A DNA stretch of 63,835 bases from Flavobacteriaceae bacterium (GCA_947457615.1 CANGWK010000017.1:1-63835); one strand, 5' to 3'; shown: positions 1-9,365, counted from the first letter of the stretch. Notes: generated by a model not told the origin, from the sequence alone. Translations and numbers: made by a program.

Positions 1-1643
1 GCAGAGAAAACTACAGGAATCATACCACCCACAAATAACATTGCTAATACTGGCGCTTTAAAGATATTGATACCATCAATTCCTGTAAAAGTTACATAAG
101 CAGCAAATAATGCTAACGAAGTTAATGCAGCAGAAGCAATTGCAAAACCTTTTCCTGTTGCAGCAGTTGTGTTACCAACAGAATCCAAAATATCCGTGCG
201 CGTACGAACTTCTTTCGGTAATTCACTCATTTCAGCAATACCACCAGCATTATCAGAAATTGGTCCGAAAGCGTCAATTGCTAATTGCATTGCTGTTGTA
301 GCCATCATTGCAGAAGCAGCCAAAGCCACACCATAGAAACCAGCAAAAGCATACGATGCCCAAATAGCACCTGCAAATAATAAAACAGTTGGGAAAGTAG
401 AAATCATACCAGTCGCTAAACCAGCGATCACATTAGTTCCTGCACCTGTAGATGATTTTTGTACAATTGCCAAAACTGGTTTTGTTCCTAAACCTGTATA
501 ATATTCAGTTACCGATGAAATAGTTGCTCCAACTACTAATCCTACAATAGTAGCATAGAAAACCCTCATTGAAGAAATATCTTTTAATCCTTCACCAAAG
601 AAACTCATTTTCATTGTTTCTGGTAACATCATTTTTACTAAAACAAAACAAGCAATAGCTGTTAATGCGATAGAAATCCAGTTTCCTATATTTAATGCTT
701 TTTGCACTTGTGCTTCCTTAGCATTATCGTCAGAGATTTTAACAACCATTGTTCCTATAATAGAAAACAAGATTCCGAAACCTGCAATTGCCATTGGTAA
801 TAAAATTGGTCCAATTCCGCCAAAAGCATCTTGAATCATTCCACCCATATCTTTAATTACATAGTTTCCAAGAACCATTGCAGCAAGAACGGTAGCAACA
901 TAAGAACCAAATAAATCGGCACCCATACCTGCAACATCTCCAACGTTATCTCCAACGTTATCAGCAATTGTGGCAGGATTACGAGGATCATCTTCAGGAA
1001 TTCCAGCTTCTACTTTACCAACTAAATCAGCACCTACATCGGCAGCTTTAGTATAAATACCTCCACCAACACGGGCAAACAATGCAATAGATTCTGCTCC
1101 AAGAGAGAATCCAGCAAGAGTTTCTAATACTTTAGTCATATCTTCTGATGAAGTCCAAACCCCGCCCATAAAGAAATGGAAGAAGAAAATAAAGAAACCT
1201 GTAAGACCTAAAACTGCTAAACCAGCAACTCCTAGACCCATTACAGTTCCACCACCAAAAGAAACTTTTAATGCTTGTGGCAAACTAGTCCGAGCTGCTT
1301 GTGTAGTACGTACGTTTGTTTTAGTTGCGATTTTCATTCCCATATTTCCAGCTAAAGCTGAAAAGAAAGCTCCGAAAACAAATGCTATTACAATTAATAT
1401 GTGTGTTGTTGGAACTATAAAAGATATTCCTGCTAAAACAATGCTTGCTAAAACAACAAATATTGCTAACAATCTGTATTCTGCGTTAAGAAAAGCCAGG
1501 GCACCTTCATAAATATAATCAGAAATCTCTTTCATTTTTCCGTCTCCGGCATCTTGTTTTAATACCCAAGATCTTTTAATTAACATATAAGCTAATCCAA
1601 TTAAAGCCATTACAATAGGCACATAAATCATCAATGATTCCAT
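1..1643 (-). CDS. hppA: Membrane-bound K+-dependent pyrophosphatase (3' end outside window)
   Basis: Integral-membrane pyrophosphatase that couples PPi hydrolysis to Na+ and/or H+ export across the inner membrane. The reverse strand reads open from an ATG at 1643 to the left edge (547 codons), so the C-terminus is missing from the window. Many hydrophobic segments are visible, together with the family's acidic substrate-binding motif DNVGDNVGD at about residue 225. The segment GNTTAATGKG carries Ala where K+-independent enzymes have Lys, which places it in the K+-dependent class; that class contains the Na+ pumps, but the pumped ion cannot be settled by eye. The start is supported by a -7 box about 36 bases upstream. 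The next gene on the same strand is 113 bases upstream and unrelated. Confidence 0.95.
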   Translation of the reverse strand, partial: MESLMIYVPIVMALIGLAYMLIKRSWVLKQDAGDGKMKEISDYIYEGALAFLNAEYRLLAIFVVLASIVLAGISFIVPTTHILIVIAFVFGAFFSALAGNMGMKIATKTNVRTTQAARTSLPQALKVSFGGGTVMGLGVAGLAVLGLTGFFIFFFHFFMGGVWTSSEDMTKVLETLAGFSLGAESIALFARVGGGIYTKAADVGADLVGKVEAGIPEDDPRNPATIADNVGDNVGDVAGMGADLFGSYVATVLAAMVLGNYVIKDMGGMIQDAFGGIGPILLPMAIAGFGILFSIIGTMVVKISDDNAKEAQVQKALNIGNWISIALTAIACFVLVKMMLPETMKMSFFGEGLKDISSMRVFYATIVGLVVGATISSVTEYYTGLGTKPVLAIVQKSSTGAGTNVIAGLATGMISTFPTVLLFAGAIWASYAFAGFYGVALAASAMMATTAMQLAIDAFGPISDNAGGIAEMSELPKEVRTRTDILDSVGNTTAATGKGFAIASAALTSLALFAAYVTFTGIDGINIFKAPVLAMLFVGGMIPVVFS

Positions 1644-1678
1644 AAATTTAATATATTTGTTATAAATTTTATCGGGTG

Positions 1679-1686
1679 CAAAAATA
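1679..1686 (-). promoter_or_regulatory. -7 box for hppA
   Basis: TATTTTTG on the reverse strand matches the Bacteroidota -7 consensus TAnnTTTG. It predicts transcription starting near 1672, giving a leader of about 29 bases before the ATG. No clear -33 TTTG was seen. Confidence 0.5.
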
Positions 1687-1756
1687 ACAATTTTTTAAGA
1701 ACATTTGCAAATTGTGTAATTTTACTAAGAAAAAAAGTTCTTATTTTATATTCTTA

Positions 1757-4243
1757 TTAGAAATAAAACCCAAATTGCCCCTTAATTGTAAAATTATTTG
1801 TCCCTGGTATATCTCTGTAATTTCCTCTAAAGCTTGCATCTATTCGAAAAACTTTAAAAATATTTCCTATTCCAACGCTGTATTCCCAATATGGATTTGT
1901 AGGAGCTTTATATAATGTCCCAGAAGCATTGAGTAATTTATTTTCATTAGAAATATCTCCATAAACGGTTCTTGCACCAAAAATTTCTCTCCAATTTAGC
2001 TTTTTCATGAATGGAATTCTAGACAATAATCTTCCTTGAAAATTGTGTTCCCATTGAAAAGTTGCATATCTATCCGAAACGAATTCGTAAAAATTTAAAT
2101 TATTAAAAGTGTTTTTTATTATAAAAAAAGTTTGATTACCTGGAATTACATCCATTAAACCTAAAGGCACTTTTCCGAAGGTTTTGCCTAATTCCATGGT
2201 TAAATTAGTTCTCCCCAATGGCCCAATTAAAATGGGTTGTTTATAATATAATTGTACCTTACTGTAATCAAAATCACTATTTAACAACCCTTTGATACCC
2301 TGACTGTAATTTACAAATATCCTACTGTAAGGACTATCTACAATAGAACGTTCTACACCATAACCAGAAGTTTTTTTATTAGGAGTATACTCGACTTGAA
2401 CACCAACTTCCGATTGCTTTACTGCGCTTTTTATCAAATTTTGGGAAGCATCTAAATAATAATCTAAACTAAATGATGGAGATGCAGATTCTAAAGTCTT
2501 GTAAGAAAAGCTAGTTTCAAAAATTAAATTTTTTATGGGTTCAATTTCAATTGATAAATTAGAAAAATTAATATCTGTTAATTTCCCATTTGCACCAAAA
2601 CTAAAGAGGCTTGAAGACGCAAAACTTCTTCCTAAAACATCATTTGAATTTGTTAAACTTGCCCCTATTTGCTCTACATCTCTTCTATTTCCTCCAGAAA
2701 TAATAATTCTGTTTTTGGTATCAATCATCCATTTTCCAGACAAACCATATTTGAATTTATTATCCTGAAATCCATAAGCAGTATAGCCTTGTAATCGCCA
2801 TTTATCGTTGTGGCCAAAATAGGTTCTTCCTCCTACTCTTAAACGCCATCCTTCAACTGCATTATAGCCAATAGTTGAAAAAATTGGTCCATAATCAAAC
2901 CAATCATGATTTATGTAACCACTACCTAAAACAGTAACCAAATTATACATTTGTTTGAATTTCGGAACTGTTTTCAGGGTGTCAATCAACTTATATACTC
3001 CAACCTCATCTTTATTTAATTTTTCAAACCGATGCTTCTCCCAATAGTCATCGTCTTTTTTAAATACCGAATTATCTACAAAATTTACTTCTTCTTTATA
3101 AAATTTATCAGGTTTGGTTTCATTAAACTTATGATTTCTAAATAAAGTAGTGCGTTTTCCATAAACTCCTTTTGCTTCTTCTTTTTTGCTAAAAGCAAAA
3201 TCAGACATAATATAATCTCTAGTTAACAAGAAAACAGAGTCATTCTGAACATCAAATTCTTGTTCAATATAAATATCTTTTACCCAGTTAATATTAGCAC
3301 TTTTAGAAACTGCCATTGTAATAGTTTTAATTGCAAAAGTGGTATCATTTACCCAAAAATCCCCTTTAAAAGTTAACTCATTTTTTCTTCTTGGATAAAA
3401 ATCAATATTGTAACACCACTTTTTATCTATATAAGTACTATCACGAAGCACGTAATTATAAACATCTATTCCAGTTGTTGAAAGTGGACTTGTAAAACTT
3501 TTGTCGAAAAAAGTTATGTGATTATTATAAATATTGTAATCATTGTATAAATCTTTCATAAAGTTATTTACGCCTTCCCCATTACCTAAACCGGAATTTT
3601 TATTGGCTTTAATAATAGATTTTTCTTTTTTAATCTTATTGTCACCATATACATCATACAAAGATTCGTTTATAAAAATAGGTAAATAGGTTTTTCCAGT
3701 AACCTTAGAAGTATCCATTTTATTAAAAACAAATTCCATCCCTTTAAATACTTTGCTTTTCATAAAAGCACTATCAATAGTATTTAAATCAAATTCTATT
3801 TTTTCATATTTTTCATATTGGTATTGATTAAAAATTCTTAAGCCATTTTTTCTTTTACGTTCCCATATTTTTCTCAATATAACCAATGCGGGATTGTTCT
3901 TTTTAGACGTTTTTCCTCTAAAAATAACCACTTCCTTTAACTCAATTTCACCTTCTAAAAAAATTTTCATGTTATAGTTTACCGATTTGGCAAGAGGAAC
4001 ATCCTTTGAAGTATAACCAACAAATGCTACCGAAATTGAAGTATAACTTTTACTAGACTCTAAATAAAACTTTCCGTTTTCATCACTTACAGTTCCTTCA
4101 TTAGATCCTTTGAAAACTATATTAGCATAGGAGATAGGTAGATTTTTTTTATCTAATACAATACCGCCAACTTTAGTTTGAGCTAAAAGTGAATTGGTTA
4201 AACTAAGTACAAATAAAAAAGTAAACACTAAATTTTTCAACAT
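1757..4243 (-). CDS. DUF5686 outer-membrane protein with carboxypeptidase-like regulatory domain
   Basis: 828 residues. A signal peptide (about residues 1-22, ending LLAQ) is followed by a carboxypeptidase-regulatory-like beta-sandwich (about 24-105, with GGIVLDKKNLPISYANI), the extension that caps many Bacteroidota outer-membrane receptors. The remainder matches the DUF5686 family by eye: a long middle region, then beta-rich, aromatic-ending segments typical of an outer-membrane barrel, ending in GFYF. The substrate is unknown. It is not a standard TonB-dependent receptor, since no plug domain is recognisable. It lies between hppA and pdhB with no obvious functional link. A terminator for pdhB sits just upstream, so it probably has its own promoter, although none was identified. 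Confidence 0.85.
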   Translation of the reverse strand: MLKNLVFTFLFVLSLTNSLLAQTKVGGIVLDKKNLPISYANIVFKGSNEGTVSDENGKFYLESSKSYTSISVAFVGYTSKDVPLAKSVNYNMKIFLEGEIELKEVVIFRGKTSKKNNPALVILRKIWERKRKNGLRIFNQYQYEKYEKIEFDLNTIDSAFMKSKVFKGMEFVFNKMDTSKVTGKTYLPIFINESLYDVYGDNKIKKEKSIIKANKNSGLGNGEGVNNFMKDLYNDYNIYNNHITFFDKSFTSPLSTTGIDVYNYVLRDSTYIDKKWCYNIDFYPRRKNELTFKGDFWVNDTTFAIKTITMAVSKSANINWVKDIYIEQEFDVQNDSVFLLTRDYIMSDFAFSKKEEAKGVYGKRTTLFRNHKFNETKPDKFYKEEVNFVDNSVFKKDDDYWEKHRFEKLNKDEVGVYKLIDTLKTVPKFKQMYNLVTVLGSGYINHDWFDYGPIFSTIGYNAVEGWRLRVGGRTYFGHNDKWRLQGYTAYGFQDNKFKYGLSGKWMIDTKNRIIISGGNRRDVEQIGASLTNSNDVLGRSFASSSLFSFGANGKLTDINFSNLSIEIEPIKNLIFETSFSYKTLESASPSFSLDYYLDASQNLIKSAVKQSEVGVQVEYTPNKKTSGYGVERSIVDSPYSRIFVNYSQGIKGLLNSDFDYSKVQLYYKQPILIGPLGRTNLTMELGKTFGKVPLGLMDVIPGNQTFFIIKNTFNNLNFYEFVSDRYATFQWEHNFQGRLLSRIPFMKKLNWREIFGARTVYGDISNENKLLNASGTLYKAPTNPYWEYSVGIGNIFKVFRIDASFRGNYRDIPGTNNFTIKGQFGFYF

Positions 4244-4263
4244 GTTTAAAAGAAAATTAAATT

Positions 4264-4302
4264 TAAAAAAAAAGCTTCACCAGGATTTCTCCGATGAAGC
4301 TT
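4264..4302 (-). terminator. Intrinsic terminator downstream of pdhB
   Basis: On the reverse strand AAGCTTCA and TGAAGCTT form the arms of a hairpin, followed by a run of nine T (4265-4273). It separates pdhB from the DUF5686 gene. Confidence 0.8.
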
Positions 4303-4321
4303 CAAATATAATAGATTATTA

Positions 4322-5299
4322 TTATTTATACATTACTTTTTTTACGGCTTTAACTACATCCGATGCATTAGGCAACCATTCTTTCAATAATGTTGGAGAA
4401 TAAGGCGCAGGTGTATCGGCAGTTGTAATTCTTTGCACTGGTGCATCTAGAAAATCGAATGCTTTGTCTTGAACCATATATGCAATTTCAGAAGCTACAC
4501 TTGCAAATGGCCAAGCTTCTTCAAGAACTACCAAACGGTTTGTTTTCTTAACCGAAGTTATAATTGCATCATAATCTAAAGGACGAACGGTTCTTAAATC
4601 GATAATTTCACATGAAATTCCTTCTTTTTCTAATTCATCTGCAGCGATATGAGCCTCTTTAATAATTTTTCCAAAAGAAACAATTGTTACATCGCTTCCT
4701 GCTCTTTTAATATCGGCAACTCCAAGCGGAATGATATATTCTCCCTCTGGAACTTCTCCTTTATCACCATACATTTGTTCTGATTCCATAAATATTACAG
4801 GATCATTATCGCGAATAGCTGCTTTCAGTAAACCTTTAGCATCATAAACAGTTGAAGGTACAACAACTTTAAGACCTGGAGTATTAGCAAACCAGTTTTC
4901 AAATGCTTGCGAGTGAGTAGCTCCTAATTGCCCTGCTGAAGCAGTTGGTCCTCTAAAAACCATTGGCATAGGAAATTGACCTGCTGACATTTGACGCATT
5001 TTAGCAGCATTATTAATAATTTGGTCAATACCAACAAGTGAAAAATTAAAGGTCATATATTCCACAATAGGACGGCAACCATTCATCGCAGATCCTACTG
5101 CAATTCCTGCAAAACCTAATTCTGCAATTGGAGTATCAATAACACGTTTTGGCCCGAATTCGTCGAGCATACCTTTAGACGCTTTATATGCACCATTGTA
5201 TTCAGCAACTTCCTCACCCATCAAATATACTGTTTCATCGCGACGCATTTCTTCACTCATTGCCTCACAAATTGCTTCTCTAAACTGTATCGTTCTCAT
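4322..5299 (-). CDS. pdhB: Pyruvate dehydrogenase E1 component, beta subunit
   Basis: 325 residues, full length for the E1-beta of alpha2beta2 pyruvate dehydrogenases. The complex oxidatively decarboxylates pyruvate using thiamine diphosphate and passes the acetyl group to the E2 lipoyl domain. The N-terminal pyrimidine-binding transketolase-like domain (about 1-180) contains GEEVAEYNGAYKAS and DTPIAELGFAG; the C-terminal domain (about 195-315) contains IDLRTVRPLDYD and VVLEEAWPFASVASEI. A branched-chain 2-oxoacid dehydrogenase beta subunit is the main alternative, but overall similarity favours pyruvate. The E1-alpha and E2 genes are not in the window, so the subunits are encoded apart. It is transcribed alone between its own -7 box and its own terminator. 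Confidence 0.93.
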   Translation of the reverse strand: MRTIQFREAICEAMSEEMRRDETVYLMGEEVAEYNGAYKASKGMLDEFGPKRVIDTPIAELGFAGIAVGSAMNGCRPIVEYMTFNFSLVGIDQIINNAAKMRQMSAGQFPMPMVFRGPTASAGQLGATHSQAFENWFANTPGLKVVVPSTVYDAKGLLKAAIRDNDPVIFMESEQMYGDKGEVPEGEYIIPLGVADIKRAGSDVTIVSFGKIIKEAHIAADELEKEGISCEIIDLRTVRPLDYDAIITSVKKTNRLVVLEEAWPFASVASEIAYMVQDKAFDFLDAPVQRITTADTPAPYSPTLLKEWLPNASDVVKAVKKVMYK

Positions 5300-5331
5300 A
5301 TATAAATTTTCTTAAAATCAGATTCGGATAG

Positions 5332-5339
5332 CAAAAGTA
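5332..5339 (-). promoter_or_regulatory. -7 box for pdhB
   Basis: TACTTTTG on the reverse strand, 32 bases upstream of the ATG at 5299, matches TAnnTTTG. The rest of the 261-base divergent spacer to etfB is AT-rich, with nothing else recognised. Confidence 0.55.
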
Positions 5340-5560
5340 AAAATTAAAAATGATAAAAAATCATATTAAACTTAAATAATATTAATTAAGTAGAACACAT
5401 AAAAAAATTCTCAAATAAGTTTTCTACCATCTGTTAAATTAATTTATAAAGCGAAATCGATATAATAGAGAACTTTTTAACTAAAATATTATGCGTGCAT
5501 ATAAAAATTAGAAATATATTTTATACTTTTACAGTCAGAAAAAAATTAAAAAATAATAGA

Positions 5561-6307
5561 ATGAAAATATTAGTTTGCATCAGTCACGTACCAGATACTA
5601 CTTCTAAAATCAACTTTGTTAATGGTGATTCCGAGTTTGATACTAATGGAGTTCAGTATGTAATTAATCCAAACGATGAATTTGGTTTAACTAGAGCAAT
5701 TTGGTTTCAAGAACAACAAGGTGCAACCGTTACTGTGGTTAACGTAGGTGGTGCCGAAACCGAGCCAACATTAAGAAAAGCTTTAGCAATTGGTGCCAAC
5801 GAAGCGATTCGAGTAAATGCAGCTCCTACCGATGGTTTTTTTGTTGCTAAACAACTAGCCGAAGTTATTAAAACAGGCGGTTACGATTTAGTAATTTGTG
5901 GAAAAGAATCCCTAGACTACAATGGCGGAATGGTTCCCGGAATGTTAGCTGGATTACTGAACTACAACTTTGTAAATTCGTGTACTGAAATTACCGTTGA
6001 AGGAACTTCTGCTAAAGCAGCAAGAGAAATTGATGGAGGAAAAGAAATTATTTCAGCTAGCTTACCATTAATCATTGGAGGACAAAAAGGTTTAGTTGAA
6101 GAGAAAGATCTTCGAATTCCTAACATGCGTGGCATCATGACAGCACGAACCAAAGTATTAACAGTTCTAGAACCTGTTGCAGCAAACAATCAAACTAAAA
6201 TTATAAAATTTGAAAAACCTGCAGGTAAATCAGCCGTTAAATTAGTTGCTGCAGACAATTTAGACGAACTAATCAATTTATTACACAACGAAGCAAAGAT
6301 TATTTAA
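5561..6307 (+). CDS. etfB: Electron transfer flavoprotein, beta subunit
   Basis: Beta subunit of the ETF heterodimer, which takes electrons from acyl-CoA and other dehydrogenases and passes them to the respiratory chain; it carries the AMP-binding site. The start was placed at MKILVCISHVPDTTSKI (5561). An in-frame start at 5495 would add 22 residues unlike the family. The resulting 248 residues are the usual length. Motifs seen: GANEAIRV, VICGKESLDYNGG, and GIMTARTKV near the C-terminus. etfA follows after 98 bases in the same direction, so the two are probably co-transcribed, although the spacer holds a repeat-like insert. Confidence 0.95.
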   Translation: MKILVCISHVPDTTSKINFVNGDSEFDTNGVQYVINPNDEFGLTRAIWFQEQQGATVTVVNVGGAETEPTLRKALAIGANEAIRVNAAPTDGFFVAKQLAEVIKTGGYDLVICGKESLDYNGGMVPGMLAGLLNYNFVNSCTEITVEGTSAKAAREIDGGKEIISASLPLIIGGQKGLVEEKDLRIPNMRGIMTARTKVLTVLEPVAANNQTKIIKFEKPAGKSAVKLVAADNLDELINLLHNEAKII

Positions 6308-6354
6308 TTGCAACCTAAATTACATCTCTAAAAAGTAAAAATAACATATCGCCT

Positions 6355-6392
6355 TTATCCCTCTCTCCTTTGGAGAAGGGTTGGGGTGAGGA
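6355..6392 (+). repeat. Dispersed-repeat-like insert between etfB and etfA
   Basis: The GC-richer run around CCCTCTCCTTTGGAG and AAGGGTTGGGGTGAGG stands out from the AT-rich surroundings. I recall near-identical strings scattered between genes in many bacterial genomes, so I read it as a copy of a short dispersed repeat. Only one copy is present in this window. CTCTCCTTTGGAGAAGGG can fold on itself. Confidence 0.5.
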
Positions 6393-6405
6393 AATAAAAA
6401 AAATT

Positions 6406-7374
6406 ATGTCAATATTAATATATGCAGAATCCGCAGACGGAAAATTAAAAAAAGTCGCTTTTGAATTGGCTTCTTATGCAAAAAGAGTTGCAACTTCTCT
6501 TGGTACAACAGTTACAGCAGTAACTGTAAATAGTACTAACGTTTCCGAATTATCAAAATATGGTGTAGATAAAGTTTTGAAAGTGTCTAATGATAAATTA
6601 GGAAACTTTAATGCCAAAGCCTACGCAGATATTGTAAAACAAGCAGCGCAAAAAGAAGGTTCGAAAGTTATTGTACTTTCTTCTACTACTGACAGTTTAT
6701 ACCTTGCACCACTTGTGGCTGTTGGTCTAAATGCTGGTTTGGCAACCAACGTTGTAGGATTACCAATTGCAACGGCGCCGTTTCAGGTAAAAAGAACCGT
6801 TTTTTCTAACAAGGCTTTCAATGTAACTGAAATTGATACCGAAATTAAGGTGCTTTCAATAAGTAAAAACTCATTCGGAATATTTGAAAATAGTTCATCT
6901 TTAACCGAAGAAGATTTTACTCCAAATCTTAACGAAGCTGATTTTTCTGTAAAAGTAGAATCTGTTGAAAAATCATCAGGAAAAGTTACAATTGCCGATG
7001 CCGACATCGTGGTTTCTGGTGGACGTGGAATGAAAGGCCCAGAAAATTGGGGAATGTTAGAAGAATTAGCCTCCGTGCTTGGTGCAGCAACCGCTTGCTC
7101 CAAACCGGTTTCCGATCTTGGATGGCGCCCTCACAGTGAGCACGTTGGACAAACCGGGAAACCCGTTGCGACCAATTTATATATTGCTATTGGAGTATCG
7201 GGAGCAATACAGCACATTGCAGGAATCAACTCCTCTAAAGTTAAATTAGTCATCAACACCGATCCCGAAGCACCTTTCTTTAAGGTTGCCGATTACGGAA
7301 TTGTTGGAGATGCCTTCGATATTGTACCTCGTTTGACACAAAAATTTAAAGAATTCAAAGCACAGAATTCTTAA
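6406..7374 (+). CDS. etfA: Electron transfer flavoprotein, alpha subunit
   Basis: FAD-binding alpha subunit partnering EtfB. The start was set at MSILIYAESADGKLKK (6406) rather than the upstream in-frame start at 6370, whose 12 extra codons are read from the repeat-like insert. The 322 residues match the family. The C-terminal FAD domain shows SGGRGMKGPENWGMLEELA, the LGWRPHSEHVGQTGK signature at about residue 237, ATNLYIAIGVSGAIQHIAGI, and INTDPEAPFFKVADYGIVGD. An intrinsic terminator follows about 160 bases downstream, closing the etfBA unit. Confidence 0.95.
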   Translation: MSILIYAESADGKLKKVAFELASYAKRVATSLGTTVTAVTVNSTNVSELSKYGVDKVLKVSNDKLGNFNAKAYADIVKQAAQKEGSKVIVLSSTTDSLYLAPLVAVGLNAGLATNVVGLPIATAPFQVKRTVFSNKAFNVTEIDTEIKVLSISKNSFGIFENSSSLTEEDFTPNLNEADFSVKVESVEKSSGKVTIADADIVVSGGRGMKGPENWGMLEELASVLGAATACSKPVSDLGWRPHSEHVGQTGKPVATNLYIAIGVSGAIQHIAGINSSKVKLVINTDPEAPFFKVADYGIVGDAFDIVPRLTQKFKEFKAQNS

Positions 7375-7530
7375 AAACAAACCACTTCTAATTAACAGAT
7401 TTAGAGATCGGTAATGATTTAAATCTGTAAATCAGTGGTAAAAAAACTTCTTTTAGAGGATTAAGGAAATGCACTAAAAGTGCCTAGTTTTAAACTCTTT
7501 TTTGAAACTAATAAAAAAATTATAATTCAA

Positions 7531-7565
7531 AAAGCCGTCAAAATTATTTTCAGACGGCTTTTTTT
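7531..7565 (+). terminator. Intrinsic terminator after etfA
   Basis: AAAGCCGTC and GACGGCTTT arms enclose a 13-base loop, followed by a T run. The stem is six G/C-rich pairs extended by A-T pairs. Confidence 0.85.
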
Positions 7566-7575
7566 GTACATAAGA

Positions 7576-7720
7576 GTTTTAAAAAGCGAAACTTTTTGTT
7601 TCTTTGCAATGCCTTTTCCTGCTTTACGCAGTATCTTTATTATTTTAAGAAAAAATAATAAAGGATACCTGCTTCAATCAGGGCTAAGCGATTTACTGTG
7701 TTGTGTACAGTTTCGTTTTT
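7576..7720. repeat. Palindromic dispersed element, copy A
   Basis: A long imperfect inverted repeat. Outer arms AAAAAGCGAAACT and AGTTTCGTTTTT; middle arms CCTGCTTTACGCAGTATC and GATACCTGCTTCAATCAGG; inner arms TTTATTATTTT and AAAATAATAAA. Copy B at 33721-33806 has the same layout (GCTATTCGCTATATCTTTT facing AAAAGGATACCGCT). Both copies begin immediately downstream of an intrinsic terminator. Confidence 0.6.
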
Positions 7721-7792
7721 CAGAAGAACTATTTTGCAATCAGAATTAAAAGTTGAGGACGAGATTGCTTCTTGCCTCGCAATGACAATAAT

Positions 7793-8419
7793 ATGAGTTT
7801 AGTAAAACTAACAATTAAAGGAATTTCTTACAGTCAAACCCAAAATGGTGCTTATGCTTTAATTTTAAATGAAGTAGATGGCGACCGAAAATTACCTATA
7901 GTAATTGGTGCTTTTGAAGCGCAATCCATTGCTATTGCTTTAGAAAAAGAAATAAAACCACCGCGTCCATTGACCCACGATTTATTCAAAAGTTTTGCCG
8001 ACAGATTTGATATTGTAATTAAGCAAGTTATTATCCACAAGCTTGTAGATGGCGTATTCTACTCGAGTATCATTTGCGAAAGAGATAAAATTGAAGAGAT
8101 AATTGATGCCCGAACTTCGGATGCAATTGCATTGGCGCTTCGATTTCAAGCACCAATATTTACGTATAAAAACATATTAGATAAAGCAGGAGTTTTTTTA
8201 AATGCCACTTCTAACGATTTAGAAGGAAACAACCCATTGGATATTAGCGACCAATCAGAACCTTATATTTCTGGGCATGAAAATGAAGAGAAAAATTCAG
8301 GATTTGCAAAATTTAGTCTTATTGAACTCCACGAACAATTAGAGGGTGCTGTTCAAGACGAAGATTACGAAAAGGCTGTCCGAATTAGAGATGAAATATC
8401 TAAGAGGGAAGTTGGATAG
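7793..8419 (+). CDS. Bifunctional-nuclease (DUF151) protein with C-terminal UVR motif
   Basis: 208 residues from the ATG at 7793; an in-frame start at 7772 lies in a repeat-like string and was rejected. Residues about 1-125 match the bifunctional nuclease (BFN/DUF151) domain: LNEVDGDRKLPIVIGAFEAQ, RPLTHDLFKS and ARTSDAIALALRF. Residues about 170-205 (LIELHEQLEGAVQDEDYEKA) form a UVR motif, the helical hairpin by which UvrB and UvrC bind each other. An acidic linker joins the two parts. Related proteins have been reported to have nuclease activity, but the cellular role in Bacteroidota is unclear. It could be co-transcribed with thyA, 94 bases downstream. Confidence 0.88.
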   Translation: MSLVKLTIKGISYSQTQNGAYALILNEVDGDRKLPIVIGAFEAQSIAIALEKEIKPPRPLTHDLFKSFADRFDIVIKQVIIHKLVDGVFYSSIICERDKIEEIIDARTSDAIALALRFQAPIFTYKNILDKAGVFLNATSNDLEGNNPLDISDQSEPYISGHENEEKNSGFAKFSLIELHEQLEGAVQDEDYEKAVRIRDEISKREVG

Positions 8420-8513
8420 TTTAAGTGTTCAGTTTTTCAGTAATCAATAAAAACCGAAACCTAATTCTCAGAACCCAAATCCTAATACCTAAGACCAAAA
8501 ACCTACAACCCTA
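8420..8513. other. C/A-rich low-complexity spacer before thyA
   Basis: From about 8450 to 8512 the + strand is nearly devoid of G and consists of loose repeats of CCTAA and AACCC words. It looks like decayed simple-sequence DNA and lies directly against the thyA start codon, so the thyA leader must be read from it. Confidence 0.5.
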
Positions 8514-9338
8514 ATGAAACAATACCACGACTTAGTAAAGCATGTTTTAGAAAACGGAACCCAAAAAGGCGACCGGACAGGAACCGGAACCAAAAGTGTA
8601 TTTGGATACCAAATGCGTTTTGATTTAAGTGAAGGATTCCCAATGGTTACTACCAAAAAATTGCATCTAAAATCAATAATTTATGAATTGCTTTGGTTTT
8701 TAAAAGGGGATACAAACATAAAGTATTTACAAGAAAACGGCGTTAAAATTTGGGATGAATGGGCAAATGAAAATGGCGATTTAGGACCCGTTTATGGTCA
8801 CCAATGGCGCAACTGGAATAGTGAAGAAATAGATCAAATAACCGAGTTAATTGATACATTAAAAACCAACCCAAACAGCCGACGCATGTTAGTTTCTGCT
8901 TGGAATCCATCCGTTTTACCTGATACTACAAAATCATTTGCCGAGAATATTTCAAAAGGCAAAGTAGCTTTGCCTCCTTGCCATGCCTTTTTCCAGTTTT
9001 ATGTTTCTGAAGGGAAATTATCTTGCCAATTGTACCAACGAAGTGCCGATATCTTCTTAGGAGTACCCTTCAATATTGCTTCCTATGCCTTACTTACTAT
9101 GATGATTGCACAAGTTTGCAACTTAGAAGCTGGCGAATTCATTCACACCTTTGGAGATGCACACATCTACAACAACCATTTTGAACAATTAGAATTGCAA
9201 CTTTCCCGCGATTTTAAAGCATTACCTAAAATGATATTAAATCCAAACGTAAAAAATATTTTAGATTTTGATTTTGATGATTTCACATTAGAAGGTTACG
9301 ACCCTCATCCACATATTAAAGGAGCGGTTGCGGTTTAA
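8514..9338 (+). CDS. thyA: Thymidylate synthase
   Basis: Converts dUMP to dTMP with methylene-tetrahydrofolate. 274 residues. The folate/dUMP-binding Arg is in KGDRTGTGT (about 18-26); the catalytic Cys156 is in [10 protein letters not shown]; the dUMP-binding [20 protein letters not shown] follows. Compared with the 264-residue E. coli enzyme there is an insertion of roughly ten residues ([12 protein letters not shown]) just before the active-site Cys, otherwise collinear. folA, which regenerates the dihydrofolate product, lies 730 bases downstream on the same strand, with a terminator and a broken gene between them. Confidence 0.97.
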   Translation: MKQYHDLVKHVLENGTQKGDRTGTGTKSVFGYQMRFDLSEGFPMVTTKKLHLKSIIYELLWFLKGDTNIKYLQENGVKIWDEWANENGDLGPVYGHQWRNWNSEEIDQITELIDTLKTNPNSRRMLVSAWNPSVLPDTTKSFAENISKGKVALPPCHAFFQFYVSEGKLSCQLYQRSADIFLGVPFNIASYALLTMMIAQVCNLEAGEFIHTFGDAHIYNNHFEQLELQLSRDFKALPKMILNPNVKNILDFDFDDFTLEGYDPHPHIKGAVAV

Positions 9339-9365
9339 CACACTAATACTATCTAGATTTATAAA

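Larger units (their letters stand above)
7375..7792. other. Gene-free 418-base spacer: terminator plus palindromic element
   Basis: Contains the etfA terminator (7531-7565), an imperfect palindromic element (about 7576-7720) and a short repeat-like string next to the following gene (about 7759-7787: GAGATTGCTTC then CCTCGCAATGAC, a sequence I recall as dispersed in other genomes). An 89-codon frame from 7480 runs through the terminator and the palindrome and looks non-coding. Confidence 0.6.

Noticed and set aside
5495..5560. Upstream start for etfB
   Set aside because: The 22 extra residues are basic and unlike any EtfB; MKILVCISHVPD is the conserved start.
7480..7749. 89-codon hypothetical frame
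   Set aside because: It runs through an intrinsic terminator and a palindromic repeat and has no coding character.
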